Origin: Rarobacter faecitabidus
Lineage (GTDB): Bacteria > Actinomycetota > Actinomycetes > Actinomycetales > Cellulomonadaceae
NCBI RefSeq assembly: GCF_006716265.1
Contig: NZ_VFOS01000001.1
Span: 1,302,001 to 1,366,000 of the forward strand
Direction: 5' to 3'
Length of the DNA stretch: 64,000 bases
Position numbers and translations under genes: made by a program. The notes below the pieces were generated by a model. The model worked only from the letters and a program-made list of their open reading frames with translations, was not told the DNA's origin and did not search any database. This document shows positions 59,069 through 64,000 of this stretch, piece by piece. Numbering within the stretch: position 1 is the stretch's first letter; each line of letters begins with the position of its first letter.

Positions 59069-60453
59069 GGCGCGGTCTCCTTCGGCTCGTCGCGACCGAA
59101 CAACGTGCGGCCGTGCGCCGCGAGCACGACCGAGCCCGTCACGACGACCCCGGTGGTAAGCGGAGAGGACTCGTCCGAACCCGACTCCGCGAGCGCGGCG
59201 GCCGCCTCGATGGCGTCGGGCAGGTTCTCGGCCCGGTAGACGCGGTCCTCGCCGAACACGTCGAGGGCGATCTCTGCGAGGTCATCGACCTCGTAGGCAC
59301 GCTCGGTGGGCATCGTCGTGACGACGACGGCCTCGATCTCGGGTTCGAGGACCGACAGGAAGCTCTCCGCATCCTTGTCGGCCATCATGGCAACGACCGC
59401 CACGACGCGTTGCAGGGCGAAGGCCTCGGCCAGCGCGGCCACTAGGGCTTCGCCTCCGGCGGGGTTGTGCGCGGCATCCACGATGACGGTCGGGGACGTG
59501 GACACGACCTCTAGGCGCCCCGGCGAGGTGACCTCTGCGAACCCCTCTTGGACCACGTCGCCCGTGAGCGAGCGGCCTCCGCCGAGCAGGGCTTCTGCCG
59601 CGGTCAAAGCGAGTAGCGCGTTGTGCGCCTGATACTCGCCGTGCAGCGGGATCAGCAGATCCTCGTAGGTGGCGGCTGGCGTCTGCAGCGTGACCATCTG
59701 GCCACCGACGGCGACCTTCCGGTCGAGCACGCGAAGGTCCGCACCCTCGCGGACAACCACGGCGCCGACCTCGGAAGCGCGATCGGCGATCAGCGCGGCC
59801 GCAGCCTCCGGCTGTCGCGCGCTCACGACCGTCGCTCCGGCGTGGATGATTCCCGACTTCTCGAACGCGATCTCGTCGATCGTGGAGCCGAGCCAGCGCG
59901 TGTGGTCGATGGCGATGGGGGTCAGCACCGCCACCTCCGCCTCGATCACGTTAGTTGAGTCCCAGCGCCCCCCGAGCCCGACCTCAACGATTGCTACGTC
60001 CACGGGCGCATCGGCAAACGCGGCGTAGGCCATCACCGTGAGGACCTCGAAGAAGCTGAGCCGTGGCCCGCCGTTCTCCTGCGATCGGCCGTCGATCATC
60101 TCGACGTACGGGATCACGTCGTCATAGGTATCGATGAACCGCTCGGGGCTGATCGGCTCGCCGTCGATGGCGATGCGCTCCGTGACGCTCGACAGATGAG
60201 GCGACGTGAAACGTCCCGTGCGCAGGCCGTGCGCCCGGATGAGCGCCTCCGCCATGCGAGCGGTCGATGTCTTGCCGTTCGTGCCCGTGATGTGAATGGC
60301 CTTGTACGCCAGGTGCGGGTTGCCGAGCAGATCGAGGACGTCCCGGACGCGATCCAGCGTCGGGTCGATGTCGTGTTCCGGTGCGCGCGAGAGAATCGCG
60401 GCATAGACCTCCGCCAGGCGTTCGCGCACGTGCGGCTCCATTGGCTGGCTCAC
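59065..60453 (-). CDS. folC: Bifunctional folylpolyglutamate/dihydrofolate synthase
   Basis: Adds glutamates to folates and makes dihydrofolate. 462 residues of the Mur-ligase fold: [35 protein letters not shown] (ATP loop), [27 protein letters not shown], the C-terminal [17 protein letters not shown]. The GTG start overlaps the ileS stop by four bases (GTGA), implying coupling with ileS. Confidence 0.96.
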   Translation of the reverse strand: MSQPMEPHVRERLAEVYAAILSRAPEHDIDPTLDRVRDVLDLLGNPHLAYKAIHITGTNGKTSTARMAEALIRAHGLRTGRFTSPHLSSVTERIAIDGEPISPERFIDTYDDVIPYVEMIDGRSQENGGPRLSFFEVLTVMAYAAFADAPVDVAIVEVGLGGRWDSTNVIEAEVAVLTPIAIDHTRWLGSTIDEIAFEKSGIIHAGATVVSARQPEAAAALIADRASEVGAVVVREGADLRVLDRKVAVGGQMVTLQTPAATYEDLLIPLHGEYQAHNALLALTAAEALLGGGRSLTGDVVQEGFAEVTSPGRLEVVSTSPTVIVDAAHNPAGGEALVAALAEAFALQRVVAVVAMMADKDAESFLSVLEPEIEAVVVTTMPTERAYEVDDLAEIALDVFGEDRVYRAENLPDAIEAAAALAESGSDESSPLTTGVVVTGSVVLAAHGRTLFGRDEPKETAP

Positions 60454-63400
60454 GAGCCCGCCTTGACCACGCCTGCGGCAATCGCGTCGCCGTCGACCGG
60501 CATGACATCGATGGCCGTCGCGAGGGTCTCGGCCGCGATCAGGTCCTTGTGGGTGTGCACGGCGTCGGCCTGGTCACGAGGAACCTCGAGCGTGAGAACA
60601 ATGCGATCGGCCACATCGAGGCCGGCGTTCTTGCGCGCCTCCTGCACCTCGCGGATGACGTCTCGGGCGAAGCCCTCGGCGCGCAGAACGTCGGTCAACT
60701 CGATATCGAGCACCAGGAATCCGCCGGCCGGCAGCACGGCCGCGGCGCGCGTCTGCTCGCCATCGCCGTCGCCGAACTCGACCACCGTCTCGAGTTGATA
60801 CTCGGGTGCCTCAAGCGGCACTGGCCCGCCCTCGGTGTCGATCACGACCGCACCGGCCTCATCGAGGTGCCAGTTACCGGACTTCGATTCCTTGATCACG
60901 GCCTGCACGCCGCGGCCCAGGCGCGGCCCGGCGGCGCGCGCATTGACCGTGAGGCGCTGCGAGATGCCGTACTCCCGTTCGGCTTCCGCGGTGTGCTCCG
61001 TCAGGACGATGTCCTTCACGTTGAGCTCCGTACGCAGCAGCGCGACATAGGGCTCAAGGCGGTCCGCATCGTCGACGCACACGGCGAGCGCGGCCAGTGG
61101 TTGGCGCACGCGCAGCCCGTGCGCCTTGCGCAGGGAGAGCGTGGACGAGGTGATCGCGCGAACCTCGTCCATGACGCGGACGAGTTCATCGTCACCCACC
61201 AGGATGCCACCCAACTCGCCGTCGAGGTCCGGCCAGTCCGTGAGGTGGACGCTGCGCTCGCCGGTCAGGCCGCGCCACACCTCCTCGGTGATCAGCGGTG
61301 CGAGCGGGGAGATGACGCGAGTCAATGTCTCCAGCACGGTGAAGAGCACGTCGAATGCGGCGGTGTCCTCGTCCCAGAAGCGCGTGCGCTGCGTGCGGAC
61401 GTACCAGTTGGTCAGGACGTCTACGAAGTCGCGCGCTGCCTCGCAGGCGGCGGGAACGTCGAACTCGTCCAGGCTGGCCTGTACCTGCTCCACGAGGGTG
61501 CGGGTGCGTGCCAGGAGGTAGCGGTCGATCGCGGGCAGGCTGGCGACCTCCGCCGCGTCCAGGCGCTTCGCCTGATATCCGGCGCCGTCGCCAGTCGAGT
61601 TCGCCGCATTGCGGTATTCGATCGGGTCAGTTACGCGCTTGTTTTGCCCGCCTGCCGCGTTCGCGTAGAGGGTGAAGAAGTAATACGTGGACCACAGGGG
61701 AAGCAGCACCTGGCGAGTTGCCTCGCGGATGCCCTCCTCCGTGACGATGAGGTTCCCTCCGCGCAGGATGGAACTCGACATGAGGAACCAGCGCATCGAA
61801 TCGGCGCCGTCGCGGTCGAACACCTCGCGCACGTCGGGATAGTTGCGCAGCGACTTGCTCATCTTGCGGCCGTCGTTCCCGAGCACGATCCCGTGCGAGA
61901 CGCACGAGCGGAAGGCGGGGCGGTCGAACAGCGCCGTGGCGAGCACGTGCAGCAGGTAGAACCAGCCGCGGGTCTGCCCGATGTACTCCACGATGAAGTC
62001 GCCCGGGTAGTGGTCCTCGAACCACTCGCGGTTCTGAAAAGGGTAGTGGACCTGGGCGAACGGCATCGAGCCGGAGTCGAACCAGACGTCTAGCACGTCC
62101 GTGATGCGGCGCATGGTGGACTGGCCGGTCGGGTCGTCCGGGTTCGGGCGGGTCAGTTCGTCGATGAAGGGTCGGTGCAGGTCGACCTCGCCCTCGTGAT
62201 TGCGGGGCAACCGGCCGAAGTCGGCCTCGATCTCGGCGAGCGAGCCGTAGACGTCAGTGCGTGGGTAGTCGGGGTTGTCCGAGACCCACACCGGGATCGG
62301 CGAACCCCAGTAGCGGTTGCGCGAGATCGACCAGTCGCGGGCGTTCTCGAGCCACTTGCCGAACTGGCCGTCCTTGACGTTGTCCGGGGTCCAGTCGATC
62401 TGCTGGTTGAGCTCGACCATCCGGTCGCGGAACGTGGTCACGGCCACGAACCAACTGGTCACGGCCTTGTAGATGAGCGGCTTGCGGCATCGCCAGCAGT
62501 GCGGGTACGAGTGCTCGTACGAGGCCTGGCGCACCAGCACGGCGCGGTCGGTCTCGGGACGCCGTGCCAGCGGCCCGGAGCCGTCGCGCAGGTCGGTGAT
62601 GATCGGCTTGTTGGCGTCGAACACCTGCAAGCCCGCGTAGTCGGGAACCTCAGAGGTGAACACGGCCCGGTCGTCCACCGGCAGCACGGTGCGGATACCG
62701 GCCTCTCGGCACACGGCCATGTCGTCCTCACCGAAGGCGGGGGCCAGGTGGACAAGCCCTGTGCCGTCCTCGGTGGTGACGAAGTCCGCCGCGAGGATGT
62801 GGAAGGCCGCCGCGCCGGGCGCCTCGTCCTCACCACGATTGGCAAAGTAGTCGAAGATCGGCGCGTAGCGCCGGCCGGCCAGGTCCTTGCCCGCGAATTC
62901 GGCGACGACCTGCGGCGCCTCCCCCAGCTCGCGGGCGTAGGACCCGACGAGAGCCTTGGCGAGGATGACGCGCTCACCGGCCAGCGGGCCGTCCGCCGGG
63001 GCGACTGTGACGTAGTCGATCTCCGGGCCGACCGCGATCGCCAGGTTGGACGGGAGCGTCCACGGCGTGGTGGTCCAGATCAGGGCGAGTTCGCCGCTGT
63101 CCAGGCGCACGCCCACGGTCGCGGTGTTGTCCTGCCGGTTCTGGTAGACGTCGTCGTCCATGCGAAGCTCGTGGTTCGACAGCGGCGTCTGATCGTTCCA
63201 GCAGTAGGGCAGCACGCGGTAGCCCTCGTAGGCGAGGCCCTTGTCGTAGAGCTGCTTGAAGGCCCAGAGCACCGATTCCATGTAGGTGACGTCAAGGGTC
63301 TTGTAGTCGTTGTCGAAGTCGACCCAGCGGGCCTGCCGCGTGACGTAGTCCTGCCATTCGCGGGTGTACTTGAGAACGGAGGACCGGCAGGCCTCGTTGA

Positions 63401-63779
63401 AGCGGTCGATGCCGACGCGCTCGATGTCGGCCTTGCCCTGGATGCCGAGTTCGCGCTCGGCCTCGAGTTCGGCGGGCAGGCCGTGAGTGTCCCAGCCGAA
63501 CCGGCGCTCGACGCGCTTGCCGCGGAGCGTCTGGTAGCGCGGGATCACGTCCTTGGCGTAGCCGGTAAGGAGGTGGCCGTAGTGAGGCAGTCCGTTCGCG
63601 AACGGCGGGCCGTCGTAGAACACGAACTCGTTGGAGCCGTTCTCGCCCGCGGGCCGCTGGGCGATGGACTGCGCGAACGTGCCGTCCTGCTCCCAGTAGG
63701 CGAGGATCTGCTCCTCGATGGCGGGGAAACGCGGGGACGCCGGTACGGATTCCTCGGCGCGGTGGCGGGGGTAGGCCAT
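60450..63779 (-). CDS. ileS: Isoleucyl-tRNA synthetase, type 2
   Basis: Charges tRNA-Ile. 1109 residues, the long eukaryote-like type 2 IleS known to resist mupirocin in other bacteria. Motifs: HIGH variant in [27 protein letters not shown], the CP1 editing domain (about 195-400), the Zn region [17 protein letters not shown], and KMSKS in [14 protein letters not shown] (near 635), followed by an anticodon-binding and C-terminal region. The ATG at 63779 has AGGAGAG upstream; reading frame above it is T-box leader. Followed by folC (coupled). Confidence 0.98.
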   Translation of the reverse strand: MAYPRHRAEESVPASPRFPAIEEQILAYWEQDGTFAQSIAQRPAGENGSNEFVFYDGPPFANGLPHYGHLLTGYAKDVIPRYQTLRGKRVERRFGWDTHGLPAELEAERELGIQGKADIERVGIDRFNEACRSSVLKYTREWQDYVTRQARWVDFDNDYKTLDVTYMESVLWAFKQLYDKGLAYEGYRVLPYCWNDQTPLSNHELRMDDDVYQNRQDNTATVGVRLDSGELALIWTTTPWTLPSNLAIAVGPEIDYVTVAPADGPLAGERVILAKALVGSYARELGEAPQVVAEFAGKDLAGRRYAPIFDYFANRGEDEAPGAAAFHILAADFVTTEDGTGLVHLAPAFGEDDMAVCREAGIRTVLPVDDRAVFTSEVPDYAGLQVFDANKPIITDLRDGSGPLARRPETDRAVLVRQASYEHSYPHCWRCRKPLIYKAVTSWFVAVTTFRDRMVELNQQIDWTPDNVKDGQFGKWLENARDWSISRNRYWGSPIPVWVSDNPDYPRTDVYGSLAEIEADFGRLPRNHEGEVDLHRPFIDELTRPNPDDPTGQSTMRRITDVLDVWFDSGSMPFAQVHYPFQNREWFEDHYPGDFIVEYIGQTRGWFYLLHVLATALFDRPAFRSCVSHGIVLGNDGRKMSKSLRNYPDVREVFDRDGADSMRWFLMSSSILRGGNLIVTEEGIREATRQVLLPLWSTYYFFTLYANAAGGQNKRVTDPIEYRNAANSTGDGAGYQAKRLDAAEVASLPAIDRYLLARTRTLVEQVQASLDEFDVPAACEAARDFVDVLTNWYVRTQRTRFWDEDTAAFDVLFTVLETLTRVISPLAPLITEEVWRGLTGERSVHLTDWPDLDGELGGILVGDDELVRVMDEVRAITSSTLSLRKAHGLRVRQPLAALAVCVDDADRLEPYVALLRTELNVKDIVLTEHTAEAEREYGISQRLTVNARAAGPRLGRGVQAVIKESKSGNWHLDEAGAVVIDTEGGPVPLEAPEYQLETVVEFGDGDGEQTRAAAVLPAGGFLVLDIELTDVLRAEGFARDVIREVQEARKNAGLDVADRIVLTLEVPRDQADAVHTHKDLIAAETLATAIDVMPVDGDAIAAGVVKAGS

Positions 63780-63789
63780 GTCTCTCCTG

Positions 63790-63930
63790 GTCCTGAGTGT
63801 CGCGGTCGGCGCGATCGGTTGACGAACGACGCTACGAGGACGAGCGCCCGGGTCTCCCCGTGGCCCGCGGTACCACCCCGCTTGCCGCGTCTTCTTCCGT
63901 CCGGATTTTTTGGACGAGTTCTTCGCGGCC
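63790..63930 (-). promoter_or_regulatory. ileS T-box riboswitch, ultrashort stem I, translational type
   Basis: On the minus strand, GCCGCG (63929-63924) pairs with CGCGGC (63889-63884), and inside it CGTCC (63916-63912) with GGACG (63902-63898), leaving the loop AAAAAATCC, which holds the Ile codon ATC (63906-63904). The T-box core GGGTGGTACCGCG follows (around 63878-63866), with TGGT able to pair with the tRNA end ACCA. Stem I has no distal part, as in actinobacterial ileS leaders that act on translation. A sequester may hide the SD (CCAGGAGAG). Upstream to the window end no gene is seen. Confidence 0.85.
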
Positions 63931-64000
63931 ACTCATTGCCAGGCTGTCACGGGCCCGCCCGTCCGGTTCTACTAGGCCGCCCGCGTGGCCACGAGGCAAT

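Noticed and set aside
63780-63932. N-terminal extension of ileS through the leader
   Set aside because: This stretch forms the T-box structure, and the ATG at 63779 has a good ribosome binding site and the family-typical N-terminus.

Overview
The window is a 64 kb, high-GC (by eye about 65%) stretch of bacterial chromosome from an actinobacterium. The gene order is the conserved actinobacterial core running from ileS/ndk through smc-ftsY, ffh-rpsP-trmD-rplS, rnhB-comM-dprA-xerC-whiG, rpsB-tsf-pyrH-frr-cdsA, dxr-rip1-ispG, proS, rimP-nusA-infB-rbfA, truB-ribF-rpsO-pnp to dapB-thyA. Lineage-typical families (DUF2469, DUF4081-GNAT, DUF4233, DUF4439 lipoprotein, DivIVA-repeat protein, WhiG sigma factor, type 2 IleS with a translational T-box) support this. 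The genus cannot be fixed from the sequence; presence of WhiG/FliA sigma suggests a motile or differentiating relative of the Micrococcales/Actinomycetales. Almost every gene is on the minus strand; only five annotated genes plus one mini-ORF are on the plus strand (UPF0114, amidase, DUF4439 lipoprotein, DUF1275 with its mini-ORF, M23 protein), and these mark the borders of the minus-strand operons.

Layout, left to right (transcription mostly right to left). 0-10 kb: thyA (cut by the window edge), a UPF0114 membrane protein, then dapB-TPR, M16 peptidase, pnp, rpsO, ribF, a stand-alone trpB2, truB. 10-19 kb: secreted amidase, flavin monooxygenase-like gene coupled to rbfA, infB, ylxR, nusA, rimP, and a divergent DUF4439 lipoprotein. 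19-32.7 kb: proS, DUF1275 protein, GNAT, ispG, rip1/rseP, dxr, DivIVA-repeat protein, rlmN, cdsA, frr, pyrH, tsf, rpsB. 33-41 kb: degenerate M23 protein, whiG, xerC, dprA, comM, yraN, DUF2469, rnhB, lepB, rplS. 41-50 kb: secreted CAP-domain protein, trmD, rimM, khpA, rpsP, amidohydrolase, ffh, glnD, glnB, amtB. 51-64 kb: lipoprotein, ftsY, smc, small secreted protein, ndk, DUF4233, folC, ileS and its T-box leader.

Most of the genes serve translation and ribosome assembly (infB, rbfA, rimP, rimM, trmD, truB, rlmN, rpsO/B/P, rplS, tsf, frr, proS, ileS), protein export (ffh, ftsY, lepB), the MEP isoprenoid pathway (dxr, ispG), and DNA uptake/recombination (dprA, comM, xerC). A nitrogen module (amtB-glnB-glnD) is embedded; its GlnD is short and lacks the ACT domains. 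No tRNA, rRNA, CRISPR array, IS element or prophage was seen. The accessory additions are scattered single genes inserted into the core order (trpB2, flavoprotein, amidase, CAP protein, amidohydrolase, two small exported proteins).

The most interesting non-coding signals are a multi-hairpin leader in front of rpsB, an ultrashort-stem-I T-box in front of ileS, a perfect terminator-like hairpin buried in the first codons of glnD, and a recurring architecture in which a TAnnnT -10 hexamer lies exactly six bases before a start codon (leaderless promoters of thyA, dapB, proS, smc and the CAP protein). I did not find a clearly new multi-gene system.
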